The position numbers and the translations under genes were made by a program. From positions 10,399,558-10,463,557 of the forward strand of contig CM070576.1 of assembly GCA_036346355.1 (NCBI GenBank): 64,000 nucleotides of DNA, read 5' to 3'. Within the stretch, counting starts at the first letter, position 1. The number at the start of each line of letters is the position of its first letter. Under the pieces are notes generated by a model that worked only from the letters and a program-made list of their open reading frames with translations, had not been told where the DNA came from and ran no database searches. Below, one piece after another: positions 25,467-38,785 of this stretch. This DNA comes from Rhipidocladum racemiflorum. Its lineage: Eukaryota; Streptophyta; Magnoliopsida; Poales; Poaceae.

Positions 25467-28400
25467 AACAGGATTCGACCCCGAATCCGAGACACGCCAC
25501 TTCGCAAACAATTAAATCAAAGGGAGTTATGGTTCACGCCTCAGAACCCGCTTAGAAGACCCTACGAGTTGCACCAGCTAGCACTCAGAGGCAAGGAACT
25601 AAGGATCAAAGACTGACAGCTCTAAAGATAACTCACAATCAGAACTTGCGAGAACTTTACTCAACATTGAAACACAAAGTACTCACACACGGTCTCAGCA
25701 TGACCCCAAGCGATAAGATAGAACCTCAAACAGCCCACAAACGAAAACGGTCTCAAACTCCTCGTTCTAAGCATTCCTTGGCACTAAAGTGCTCGATCCC
25801 TTTTTAACCAATGCTACCCTCCAGAAGAACACGGTACCAACCTCTCTACTATGGTTCATCGTAACCCAGACGAGGCGAACCAAGAGACAACACTCCAGGA
25901 TTACCAACGGCTTGAACAAACGGGGGGTATAACCTTAAGGAAGATTGATCTTTCACAAAAAGACCGATACCCACCACTACCACTAAAAAGGAAAGCTTAC
26001 TTTAAAACCAGGGTTCTTAAAACGCGCAAGAACAGTAACAACCGAACAATCCGCTTCGATTGACACAACTCGCGCAACAGCCCAACTACAAAAAGATCCA
26101 ATACGCTTCGAAAACAGAAAGCAATTACTAGCAACCACCAAGTGGTCCACTAATAATTTGATCAACCCTACCAAGGAACACCTCAATGACAATTCTCCAA
26201 GAAAGTTTGAATTGGGTCATACCCAACCTTCCTTTACTCTTCACTTCCAAACTAGTTACGATCAACCACTAGCAACGCCTAATATCTTAGGTCATTACCA
26301 ACCCACACTAAATTCCTCTTTCTTAGAAGGTCTCGCCCTCGCATTCTTCCTTTCAAAGAATCAGAACAAAGGGTACAATCATTGAGTAAGCTCAACCAAA
26401 ACCCATGAACCCAAAATGATCCTCATACAACAACTCGAACTCCAAAGCGCTAAAAGCCACTTTGGAAAGAGTTCGGCAACGACCAAAGAGTACTCATTTT
26501 ATTTTTTCCTAAGCCAAGATGCAAAGAAAGCTCAGATCTCTTACACCACAGCCAACATACCAGAAGATATTCATTCTTACTTTTTGTACAAGAAAGCAAT
26601 TGAAATCTCGATTTAGGGCATGCATGCAGCTTTCCAAGAGCACTCCGGATTAGTCATATATCCATATATGACTTTCTCACCGACCTGGCTCAACGACTCT
26701 TTTATCATTTAACATCTATAAACGATGTCATTTTTACTTTTCACCATTCATTCATCACGTAACAACACTACCGAATAGTCATTTACAAGATGACTTCTTC
26801 CTCTGTATCACATGAATAAAACTCGAATAACATCGAGGATTGCGCTAATTCATATAAACTATGACAGCAGCACCGTTAACAGCAAAACACCATGTCGTGT
26901 CAGAACCCACCACCAATTGAAAACTAACCTTGCAAAACCTTGCATTCCAACCCAAAATCAACATTTTGAAAAAGAACATCAAAATTTCAAGTCGAGCATC
27001 TGCTCCCACAACCGTCACAAATTTTCTCAAGGAGAGGGAAACTCACTTCCAAAAAGGGAACACCTCACTAACAAAATCACTTTATAAAACATTCATAAAA
27101 TCCACCTTTTTGAAGCACTCGCAAACATCACACACATTATGCAAATAAATCCAACTCCAGTCAAAAAGAGTTACAAATTAAATCTCAAGAGTTTCCAACA
27201 CAACCCACTATGTCCATCTGCTTCCGTTAAAATTTATTCCAAAGATAATTCAGGGTTAACGCGAAGGAGCGCGATCCACTCAAAAACTTTTTGGTGTAAA
27301 TCCATACTCATATCACAAATTAAACAAAAATAGCCAAAACCAAAGATTGGCAACAATCACTACGAGTTTACGGAAACTCTGAAACACAACAGAAGGAACA
27401 CTTTAACCGAAAGCATTCAACCAAAATAGCAACTAACCAAACCAGTCCAGAAGGTTTCAAACACCAGCTTAGCATAAATACAATCATCTCTAGTGTTCCA
27501 CTACGCTTTCCATTAAAGACTTCAAAATTCACTACTTACTCAATGAGAAAGTCCAACCGGTTATTAACAAAATTTACACAACAATTTCTTTCTCTAGTTA
27601 CCATTCCCAACACTTCTAATTAAGGTTTATGGTGCTTATCAAAAAGGTACCCAACCAAAACTATATTGACATGATCCCCACGGATCACCGAATCATAATA
27701 CTTCTTATTCTAAATTTGAAACATAGTACTTCAACAAATCTTTCAGCATGATCAACCTATAAAATTTCATACCACCTATATGTCCACGTCTCGACAATCG
27801 AAACTTATTCAGTTAAATAATGGCTTCAACATGTAAATATTATCTCCATAGGGAAGAATTCATAAGTGAGACTCTAAGTTATACTTTCATTAAGGATAAA
27901 ATCATTCATCAAGAATAAAATCCTACATCATGTTAATTATCCATGATCCACTCCATCACAACATGTTACAATAACCTCCATTTTTAACAAGGATTTTCAA
28001 CAATTAATCTAAGCAATTACTACCACTACTAAGTCATCAATATCAATAATTTGCATGATCATCAATCAACAACATTACCTTTAGCTACCTTATACATCGG
28101 TTATAACAAAATTACCACCACACAACATAATCCAACTATTTAAAAATAGATTGAATACTAGCATTAACACAGCCCTTCACAACATCATTAACATTATGTC
28201 TTATGTCTTCTCAATTGATATCAATACTAGCATTGTATAGATACAACTGTATACTTCCAAATATACTAGTAGTTTGCAACAACATAAATGGCAACTCTAA
28301 TCAACTTCCGAGTTAAAGTCACTAGTCAATACGATTAAATTTCTCTATTAACATATACAATTAGAGCATCTTTAACATCCAGCAAAGTTTCTTTAACAAT

Positions 28401-29785
28401 ATCAATAATTCACATCATCTTAATGTTCTAACTATGCATCAGGGTTTAAACTTTAAACATTATCGGGGGTCATAAGCACTTTTATAACAAAGCAACAGAT
28501 TCTAAGCATGTACATTAACACATTTAATCATTTCCACTATGGGGTACTCTACATCACTAGAGGTTCATTTAATCTTAAGCTAAAGGTAACAATTACATTT
28601 AATTGATTCAACTCGCAAATTAACTAAGGTGTACATCATTTCCATAAACCACATTGTTACATACTACATGACATGCTAAACAACCATTTTCACTTTTAAC
28701 AAACAGGATATAACTCCACTTTTAAAGATAACCACAACTCAAGAATCAGAACGAACACCGATAGACAATTTCTCCTTTTCCAGGCAAGGAAGAAAAAAAA
28801 TTCCAACGGAAATGCAGGAGAGCTCAACTCTCAAATTCCCAAATTTGCCCACAAAACTCTTCAAGAAATCTCAAGATCTATACTTCCAAGAAGGAAGAAG
28901 GATGCACTAGGGAAAACCAAATGTTCAACTAAATCTTTTCTGATAAAGATTCAAACTTAGCTCCACCCAACTTAAGGTCTGCACAACGGAAACTCCAACA
29001 CTTTTCTCAGATAGGGAGGACAACAACCACATAAGTTTCCTCCCCAAGACAGTCCATAATAACCAACAAAACCGGGAGTCAAAGCAAAGATTACGACCAA
29101 CGACGCGCAACACAAAACTTTTGTTCTTTGTTTTCACCCAAAGAAGACAAAACCATAAACCGCCAAAAGAACAATCCGCGAAAATCCAATACCCAAACAC
29201 TTTTCTTTTGTTTTCAATCAACTAAAACCAAGAAAACCAACCAAACTGACCGTCGGGACGGTAAAGAACATCTGAAGGAATCCACCACTAACTCTTCTTT
29301 TTTAACTCCAATAAACTACTCAAACTGCGACAGAAAAGGTAAGCACTTTTTCCCCACAAGGGTTAATACTTCTTCGGTGATGGCTTTAATCGGCCATATC
29401 GTCAAACCACAACTTTACTATGAAATAAGAGAGGTGACCGAAACCCTTCGGCACCAAAACCCCACTTTTATCACCACAACAGGAACAATTCAATCATTTA
29501 TCTCATAGACATAGCAACATGCATTATCAAAGGAAGCATTCAACATCATAGCTTAAATACATCATTTAAGCGTAAAGAAACGATACCCATACCCTTTCGT
29601 ACTGTGCATCCATTGTGTGTCAAATTTTTAGATTAGTTATACCACTTTTGCAAGTTTTAATGTTGCTATCCTATGACAAAATTTTAGTTAAAACCTAGGC
29701 CATGTTTCTAAGTTATTCAACATCATATTTTAGTTGTATCCTATAGCATGACACTAAAAATACACATTCCAAGGACCTACAGCCC

Positions 29786-29797
29786 GCTCTGATACCA
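29786..29797 (-). promoter_or_regulatory. Primer binding site of element F (tRNA-iMet)
   Basis: The minus strand reads TGGTATCAGAGC, two bases from the 5' LTR. Confidence 0.92.
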
Positions 29798-29799
29798 AC

Positions 29800-32018
29800 T
29801 GTAACACCCCGGCATTTAATATGCCCGAATGCTACCAAACCTAGACTAAACAACATCTAAATACCACAATTAAACATAAATTACAGCAAAGGTGCACATG
29901 CTAAAAACCGAAATTTCGGCAGCATCTCCTTTGTTTTAACTCGAATTTAAGCAACAATAATAATAACATGTCAATATAGCATAATGAACGATAGCAATAA
30001 CATGATCAAACGGACAAACAGCCACCATACCACTAAGGTTATCAATTCTATCCGTCACATGACAAATATAGGCTAATCAATTACTCATAACGACCAACGA
30101 ATCATCGAAACCATAGATTAGCTTAATGAATTAACCATAACCATAAGGGAAGGAACATGTCATTGTTTAAATGTGTGATGCTAAGTGATGACGTGTGACT
30201 AGCTCCCTTTCCCGCATGTCGGATTCATGGTACCTAAAAGAAAACAACATAAACACAAGCGTGAGTTCATCACTCAGCAAGTATATTGCAACGGTACAAA
30301 CATAAACAATTACATAGCAATAATATCTCACATCATGTAAACCATCTCACTCATGGTCACATATTATCATCATCATCAATATGTATGAAGTGCAATGCGA
30401 TGCTATGCTCATGTCTCCTTGGAAACTCATACCGGTATGGTTGAGTACACACCCGTCGGTGTGCACCCTCTCCTCCCTTCCATCCGGAAGATGTAGGGTG
30501 CCTACTCCTCGCTTCCGTTCACCGCGGTGAATGGAATCACGATGTAGGACTTACTCATTGGATCTACGGATTAGTCATATCTTTCTCACCGACCTTCCCG
30601 GATTAGTTATGACTTTCTCACCGCCCGGGCCATGTAACATGTCATGCATGCAATTATGCCAACATCATATTTAACTCACATATTAACACATGGCATCATA
30701 ACATAATAAACATGCTCGTCATATCATTGGCAATCATAAAAGCATGGCAAGTGATCATATATCATGTAGTCAATTCCATCTACTCTCAACAAGCAACCTA
30801 CAAATCGCTATCCATCACAACACACTTGCCTCAACCACGGGCAACGGATTGGCGGGAAGTAGAGGGCACTCCCGGGGTCGCACCACCTGCACATAGGTAC
30901 CACACGCTCACAATCATGTCCACAAAACAGTACGCAAACCCTCATCTACCCCGACATTGCCAACTACTCGCAAAACCTAAAAACAGAGGTTCTGTCGCGT
31001 CGGGACAGCAGCCTTGCAAAAGGTATAACTTGAGTTCTGGGACTCCGAATCAATTAAACGAGTACATACTCGTGTAGCTTAGGAAATTTCCCAACTTTTT
31101 CTAGTTATAGGGAAAGACTGATTCGGACTCTAAAGTTATTTAATCTACAAAATACCGTGATATGTTCCAATCATGTCATAGATTTTAACACGCTCGGTAA
31201 AACAGTCATAATTTTCAAAAGGCTGATCGGAATTTAACGTTCTTTATGTCCACTGAAAGATAATGAAATTATCTACAACTTCTTCAACAGGAGGCCGTCC
31301 AAATTCGGAATCTAAATTGACGAAAAACTAAACCCTAGGTTGACTGCTCATGCTGTCCCAAAACAGAAACGTGGCAACATCTAGATCTAATCAAAATTGC
31401 TCAATTCCAGTACCACCAATTGATCTAAAAACTTTATAAACACCCTTAGAACGGTACCTAGATCAACCCCAAGGAATCCCATGATCATACCTTCGCCCGG
31501 CGACCGAAATCTGAATGCATCTCCTCCCGGTTCGCTCCTCGCTCCTCGCTCCTCGCTCCAACGGATGGATCCACGAGGTGCAGGGGTGGGGAGGCCACCC
31601 TAGGGCAGCAAGGGGGTGGAGTAGAGGTGGTGGAGGGGTGGGAAGCAAAGGGGCAAGGGCAAGGGGGGGTGCACGGCCAAGTGGGGGAGGGAGAGAGGGG
31701 AGGTGGCGGCTAGGGCTCAAGGGAAGGTGGGGGGGGGCGCACCAATGGGGGGTGGGGCGCACCAAGGGCAGGGAGGAGGCCTTTTACCAGCCCCCACACC
31801 CAATCCTAATCCTAAATGGATTACCACTCCATCCCACCAAAGCCCACAACCCCCACTTTTAGGCCCAAACTCCCCCGGGAAGGCCCAAAACCCCGGAAAC
31901 GGCCCGGAAACGCTATTAACCTCATACCATATGGTTTCAACCTCCAATTTCATATTTCATAAAGTTTTTGACCTTAACATTCACGTTAAATAATGTCACA
32001 CCATTCCGTAGTGTCACA
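29800..32018 (-). repeat. 5' LTR of element F
   Basis: 2,219 bp with the same ends as the 3' LTR. The central palindrome is altered (TCGCGTCGGGACAG near 30,996). The GAGT/ACTC motif lies at about 30,255-30,280 and the structured module at 30,417-30,555. Confidence 0.92.
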
Positions 32019-32023
32019 AATGT
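32019..32023. repeat. Target-site duplication, right copy (element F)
   Basis: AATGT, identical to 23,241-23,245. Confidence 0.92.
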
Positions 32024-35000
32024 GGTTTACGGAATGATGTATTGCTAAGTTAATATGTGAGTTGAATCAATTCAATGTGATTGTATGTTTAGCTTGAGGA
32101 TAAATAGACTACTAGTGTTGTAGTTTACTCTATAGTGAGAATGATTAGATGTGTTAATGTACAGGCTTAGAATTTGTTGCTTTGCTTTAAAAGTGCCTAT
32201 GATCCCCGATAATGTTTAAAGTTTTAAACCCTGATGCATAGTTTGGACATTAAGATGATGTAAACTACTGATATTGTTAAAGAAACCTTGCTGGTTGTTT
32301 AAAGATGTTCTAATTTAACGTGTTACTAGAGAAATTTAATCATGCTGGCGTGTGACCTTAACTTGGAAGTTGATTAGAGTTGCTATTTATGTTGCTGCAA
32401 GCCATTAGTATATTTGGAAGTATGCATATGTGTTCCTATAATGCGAGTACCGATATCAATTGGGAAAATATAGGTTTTGTTGTTCTTTTAAGAACACTGG
32501 GCTGGTCTAACTTATTAAATTTATTTTAATAGTTGGATTATGTTGTGTAGTGACAATTTGTTATGATATATGGATACAGTAACTAAAAACAATGCAGTTG
32601 TTTTTATGATTATGTTTATTTATTGATATTGATGACTTAGTAGTGGTGGTAATTGTGTAGATTACTTGTTGGAAACAATTGTTAAAATGGAGGTAATTGT
32701 AACATGCTGTGATGGAGTGAACCATGGATAATTAACATGATGTAGAATGTTATCCTTAATGAATGTATGTCATAGAAGCATAGATACAAACTTTGTCTTG
32801 TAGAGATAATATTTACTTGTTGAAGTCATTTATTAATTGAACAAGTTTCAATTGTCAAGATGTTGACGTATGGATGGTATAAAAAAATTGATAGGTTGAT
32901 CATGCTTAAGTATCTGTTGAAGTACTATGTTTGAAATATAGAATACATTGTTATATGATGTGTTGGTCTGTAGGGATCATGATGAGGTAGTATTGGTTGG
33001 ATGTCTTTTTGATAATCATCATAAACTTTATTTATAAGTGTTGGGAAAGGTAACTAGAGAAAGAATTGGTTGTGTAGCTTTTGGTTGAATTATGATGGGG
33101 CTTCTCGATGAGTAAATGGTGAATATTGAATGCTTAAATGGTAAGTATAGTGGAATACTAGATATGGTGGGTTTCATGCTGAGCTTGTGTCTAAAATCTT
33201 TTGGTCTGGTTTGGTTGTTTGCTATTTTGGTTGAAGGGTTTCGGTCAAGGTGTTCCTTCTGTTGTGTTTCAGACTTACCCTAAAACTCGTAGTCATTGGT
33301 GCCAATCTTTGGATTTGGCTAATTTGTTTAGTTTGTGCTATGAGTATGGATTTTCACCCAAAAGTTTTTGAGTGGATCGCGCTCTTTCGCGTTCGCACTG
33401 AATTATCTTTGGAATAAGTTTTAAAGGAAGCAGATGGACATAATGGGTAGTGTTGAAAATTCTTGAGATTTAATTTGTAAATATTTTGGCTAGAGTTGGA
33501 GTTATTTGGAAAAAAAAATGTGTGGTGTTTGCAAGCGCTTCAAAAGGTGGATTTTATGAATGTTTCATAAGTGATTTTGTTAGTGAAGTGTTCCCTTTGT
33601 GGAAATGAGTTTCCTTTTCTCTTTGAGTAAATTTGTGGCGGTTGTGTGTGCAGATGTTTGACTTTGGAGTCGTTGCTCTTTTCCAAAATGTTGATTTTGG
33701 CTAGAATGTGAGGTTTTGCAAAGTTAGCTTCCAATTGTTGGTAGGTTATGATATGATGTGGTGTTTTCCTGTTAGCGGTGTTACCATCGTAGTCTATACG
33801 AATTGTCGCCACCATCGATGTTATGTCTGTTTCAATCATGTGATACCGAGGAAGAAGTCGTTTGGTGAATGACTATTCGGTACTATTGTTACATGATGAA
33901 TGAATGGTGAAAAGGAAACATGACATCGTTTATAGATATTTAATTATATATGAGTCGATGAGCCAGGTCGGTGAGAAAGTCATATATGGATATATGACTA
34001 ATCCGTAGTGCTCTTGATAAGTTTGCATTCATGTCATGAATCGAGATGTCCATTTCTTGCTAGCATGAAAAGAATTAATGAATAATTTCTGGTATTTTGG
34101 CTGTGGTATAGGAGATTTGTGTTTCCTTTGCGATTTGTCTTAGGAAAATAAAATGAGTGCTCTTTCGAGGTTGTCGAATTCTTTCCAAAGTGAAGGTTTG
34201 CGCATTGGATTCAATTTGATGCAAGGGGATCAATTGGGTTCATGGTTTATGGTTGAGCTTACTCAATAATTGTACTCTTTGTCCTGGTCCTTTGAGTGGA
34301 AGAATGTGAGGGCGAGACCTTCTAAGAAAGAGAAATCTAGTGTGGGTTGGTAATGACCTAAGTTATTAGGCGTTGCTTGTGGTTGATCGTAAATAGTTTA
34401 AAAGTGAAGAGTAAAGGAAGGTTGTGTATGACCCAATTCAAACCTTCCTAGGGAATTGTTTCGTTGATGTATTCCTCGGTAGTGTTGATCAAATTATTAG
34501 TGGACCACTGGGTGGTTGCTAGTAGTTGCATTTCCCTTTCGAAGTGTATTGGATCTTACTATGAGCGAGTTGTGTCAACCGAAGTGGATTGTTCGGTTAT
34601 TATTGTTTTGTGGGTTTTGAGGACCCTGGTTATAAAGTAGGCTTTTCCTTTCGATGGTAGTGGTGGGTATTGGTCTTTTTGTAAAAGATCAATCTTTTTC
34701 AAGGGTTTAACCCCGATTGTTCAAGCAGTTGGTAGTCTTAGAGTATTGTATCTCACTTGGTTCGCGTCGTCTAGAATACGATGAACCACAGTAGAGAGGT
34801 TGAGGTGTGAAAACACTTTTGTGTGTGGGAGCTGAAGAGGGTTCTAGAGGTTGGTACCGTGTTCTTCTGGAAAGTAGCTTTGGTTAAAGGGGATCGGGCA
34901 CTTTAGTGCCAAGGAATGCATAGAATGAGGAGTGTGAGACCGTTGTTCTTCGTTGTCTGTTTGGGAATTTTATCCTGTTGCTTAGGACGTTCTGAGTCCT

Positions 35001-35236
35001 TGTGTTAGTGCTTTGTGTTTTAATGTTGAATAAGAGTGTGGCAAGTTTTGATTGTGAGTTATCGTTAGAGCCGTCAATCTTCGAGCCTTAGCTCTTTGCT
35101 TTTGAGTTCTGGCTAGTGCAAATAGTAGGGGTTTCTGAGCGGGTTCTGAGAATTGAACCTTAGCTCCCTCTGATTTGGTTTTTTGTGAAGTGGTGTGTCT
35201 TGGATTCGGGGTCGACTCCGGTTAAGGGGGAGAGAA
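32024..35236 (+). other. Interior of D, second part, with polypurine tract
   Basis: Reverse complement of the A and F interiors, continuing the D interior after the F insertion. It ends in the polypurine tract AAGGGGGAGAGAA (35,224-35,236). No coding domain. The shared TTTCTCACCGACC/palindrome module is at about 33,945-34,005. Confidence 0.82.
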
Positions 35237-37450
35237 TGTGACACCACAAAAGGTGACATTATAGATTTCGGCTTGATGGTACGACTTTATACTGAGTTTT
35301 TGGGCTTTTCCGAGTGTTCGGGCCTCTTTGGGAAAGTTTGGGCCTTTCGGGAGCAAGTTTTGGCCTTGGGGGAAGTAATTGGGCCTTTGGTGGAGGCTCT
35401 AGGCCCATGTGGGGGAGTGGGGGGCAGAATTTTTCTGCCCATGCGCCGCAAACCCTACTCCCAAGCGCCCCCATCCCCTCTCCCCACCTCCTAGCCGTCA
35501 CCCCCCATCCTCTCCCTTGCGCCCTTGCCCCCTTGCCTCCTCCACCTTGCGCCTCCACCTCCTAGCAGGCCCTAGCAAGGATTCAACCCCCTCCTTGCTA
35601 CCACGCCCTTTCCCTACGTTGATCTCTGCGTTGGGAAGCTTCGCGATGAGGAGATCCAGCAGATTCGTAGCGAGAAAGGAGATCGGGAGAACCGGGAGGA
35701 GAAGATTCGGCGTTCGTCGATTCGTTGTTCGTCGGGCGAAGGTATGGCAATAGGAAGATCATTTGGGGTGGATTAGGTGCTGGTCTAGAAGAGATTTTGG
35801 TGCTTTTAGATCGAAAGGTGGTGCTGCGATTGGATAGAATTGATGAAAACTAGAGAATTCATGGCGTTCTGTTCGGGCAGATTTGGCGTCCGACATAGGG
35901 TTTGAGATTTTGCAATTTTAGATTCAGAATTTTGTCAGCCGCCTGTTGAGAAAGTTGTAGATAATTTCAATACCTTTCAGTGGATACCAAGAACGCATAA
36001 TTATGATCATCTGTTTGAAAGTTATGGTTGTTTTACCGAACGTGTTCAAAACTGTGACGTGATTGGGACAGATCGGGTTGATCTGTAGATTATGTAATTT
36101 TAGAAGCCGAATCAGTTTTTCCCAATACTTAGAAAAAGCTAGGAAATTTCCTAAGCTTCGTGATGATGTACTCTTTTAGTCGATTCGGAGTCCTAGAACT
36201 ATGGTTATGCTAGTTGGAAGCCCGCTGTCCCGTAGGGACAGATTCTCTGTTTACGCGTTTTAGGGGTTGTTTGCGAAGTCGGGGTAGGGGATCATTCTTG
36301 TATTGTTTTGAGGGCACGTTTTTAGTGTGTGATTTCTATGTGCAGGTGGTGTGACCCCGGGAGTGCCCTCATCCTCTCGCCAATCTGTCGCCCGCGGTTA
36401 AGGCAATTGTATTGTAGTGGTAGCGTCTTAGGGAGCCGTAATGTTTGATAATGAAATGGATTACACATGTTTTATGATATGATGCCATGATTGACTTTTC
36501 CTTGCGACATGATGAAAATGGTTTATTATGATGCTATGCAATGAATAGTTGAGTTTATGTGCAAGTTGTTTATGTTTAAGACATATGTTGCATATATGGC
36601 ATGAACATTGGCCCGGTCGGTGAGAAAGTCATAACTAGTCCGGTAAGGTCGGTGAGAAAGTTATGACTAATTCGGAGCGCCATTGAGTAAGTCCTACCTC
36701 GTGATTCCATCTACAGTTGTGAATGGAAGTGAGGAGTAGGCAACCTCCATCTACGGGATGGAAGGGGAAAGAGGGTGCACGCTGACGGGTGTGTACTCGG
36801 CAATACCAATATGTGCTTCAAGGAGACATGTGCATTGCATTGCATTATATGATGATGTTATATGATGATGTCAATGAGGTGCATACACTATGAATATGAG
36901 ATGTTTATGATGTTCTATATGAAAAGTAGTGATGAAGGTATTGGAATGTGTTTTCTTGTTCCATTGCAATATACTTGCTGAGTGATGAACTCACGCTTGT
37001 GTTTATGTTATTTTTCTTAGGTACCATGAAACCGGCATGCGGGAAAAACAGTTTAGCTACACATCTACACGTAGCTCCACACAAATTTGACAGTGTTATC
37101 ATTTGGAGTCATGATAATAAAAGTAATGCCATGAAACTTGGAGAATTGCTTAACTGTGTGCTCGGTCTTATTATTTGATTCGTTTAACTCATGAAGTGGT
37201 TGAATGGTTTACCCTGGACTTATGTTGTTGCTATGTCAGCTGTTATTACTGTTTTAGATGCTTTCCATTATGATATAACTTGTGATAATTTGTTGTTGCT
37301 CCGAATCATGGAAAAACAAAGGAGATGCTGCCGAAATTTTCGGTTTTAGCATTTGCACCTTTGCTATAATTTATCTTTATTTGTGGTATTTAGATGTTGT
37401 TTAGTCTATGTTTGGTAACATTCAGGCATACTAGATGCCGGGGTGTTACA
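35237..37450 (+). repeat. 3' LTR of element D
   Basis: 2,214 bp with the same ends and order of motifs as 19,895-22,095 (GAGT/ACTC motif at about 36,975-37,000). Differences between the two LTRs are scattered substitutions and short indels. Confidence 0.92.
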
Positions 37451-37455
37451 TACAG
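37451..37455. repeat. Target-site duplication, right copy (element D)
   Basis: TACAG, identical to 19,890-19,894. Confidence 0.9.
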
Positions 37456-38467
37456 CTCATCCAACGGAGGACTGCGAGCGCGTAGCTCGACGATGGTCAC
37501 GAGCACCAAGCGGGTACTGTCGCACTAACACAGAACGATGGTCCACACGGGCCCCCATCATGTCCTTTCCCAAAGCAAGGCATACACCATTGTATTGGAC
37601 AACTCCGACCCCGACGCCTCGAAGTGGGAGTACCTCGAACAGCACCTGAGCCAGCGGTGACTGTCCTACTACTTCGGCCTACCAACATGCAAGGCCAAAT
37701 TCTAGCAATTATACTAGGCTAGGGCAATCCCATAAATAGCACACGTGGTTGCACTTTTTGACTCAATTGATACTACCAAGTTCAGTCCTTAGGGCAACAC
37801 AGGCGAGACCTTTAGACAAGCCCGGTCCAAAACACACTTTATTTCCACTTTCCATTTTTACCAACATACCCATCCTTTTTGCCAAACCTCCATTTTCCAA
37901 ACCAGAATTTAAGTCCATAGAAGTTTTGATTGAATTGTACCACCAAACTGCAACTGGTATTCTCAATTCTATAGCATGGCTAAGCTTATGCAATTACTAA
38001 ACGATTATACCCGTTTGACATTTATTGATATGTCTAGTCTATCTCTACTGTTCAAAAAGGTTCTCATGACAACTGAGATTGAAGTAATCCACCAAATTTA
38101 GGTTTATCTACCAATTGCCACAATTTAGCAAACCTTACAGAAGATACACGCATGCATAATAGTTTTGGCAATTCAAAGTAAATTTGCAAATATGGGATAA
38201 TTATGATCAAAGGGGGTGCTTGCCTGTTTGATCTTTATTAATTGTGCGTTCGGGGAAGAAGTTGGAGTCCTTGGCGACGGTCTCCGGCGCAACGATGTCT
38301 ACATGCGCAAACGGCAACAGAAACGACAACAATAAATCAAACACGAATCCAACAGGAGAAATAAGAAGCAATTAAGGCAATAAAGAAGCCAAGACAAAAA
38401 CTAGGCAAACCCGAGAAACAACGGAGAAAAGGGATCAAAAGGACTTAACTCAACCCAGAGGAAACAG

Positions 38468-38785
38468 CAGTACCGGCGTACGAACTCCGGTACTTCCAGC
38501 CTCCTCGGCAGTACTGGCCGCTGACGGCGGTACTACCGACCTCCAGCAGTACCGGGCCTCAGGTCCGGTAGTACCGATGGCCGGGGACCAAAACGGGCGC
38601 TCTTTGGAAAAAAGGTACCGGAGTGCTACGGGCGGTAGCTCCGGCCACCCGGCAGTACCGGCTAGAAGGGGCGGTAGTGCCGGATTTCTAGAGTTTAAGA
38701 GGGAAGCTCTCTGGAAAATAGCTACCGGTGGTGTATTAGCGGTAGTACCGCTAGAGCGGCAGTACCGAGATAATACCGTCGGTAG
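38468..38785. repeat. GGTAGTACCG motif cluster 1 in layer H
   Basis: About a dozen variants of GGTAGTACCG, CGGTACTACCG and GCAGTACCGG, irregularly spaced and in both orientations. The motif is nearly self-complementary. A second cluster lies at 40,285-40,372. Confidence 0.75.

Larger units (their letters stand above)
25453..29799 (-). other. Interior of LARD element F, no recognised gene
   Basis: 4,347 bp aligned along its full length with the A interior. No retroelement protein motif is visible on either strand. The near-palindrome and TTTCTCACCGACC module recurs at about 26,640-26,690. Confidence 0.78.
23246..32018 (-). mobile_element. Complete non-coding LTR retrotransposon F (LARD-like), nested in D
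   Basis: 8,773-bp minus-oriented element with both LTRs complete, a canonical primer binding site, a polypurine tract and perfect AATGT duplications. It is the best preserved member of the family here. The interior (25,453-29,799) has only small reading frames that are not shared intact with A or D. It must depend on another element for enzymes if it moved recently. Its insertion into a relative, in opposite orientation, makes an inverted pair with D. Confidence 0.93.
19895..37450 (+). mobile_element. Non-coding LTR retrotransposon D (LARD-like), split by element F
   Basis: Plus-oriented element with 5' LTR 19,895-22,095, primer binding site 22,098-22,109, interior 22,096-23,240 and 32,024-35,236, polypurine tract 35,224-35,236, and 3' LTR 35,237-37,450. 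It is flanked by perfect TACAG duplications. Without the nested F element it is about 8.8 kb, the same size as F. The interior shows no gag or pol motif. It belongs to the same family as A and F but to a somewhat diverged subfamily, and lies in the opposite orientation. Confidence 0.92.

Noticed and set aside
38208..38218. ATCAAAGGGGG as a polypurine tract of a plus-oriented element with an LTR from 38,219
   Set aside because: The minus-strand reading starts with TGTAACACCCTG and has LTR-like order through all three H segments. The plus reading would leave segments 1 and 2 unexplained. Kept only as an alternative.
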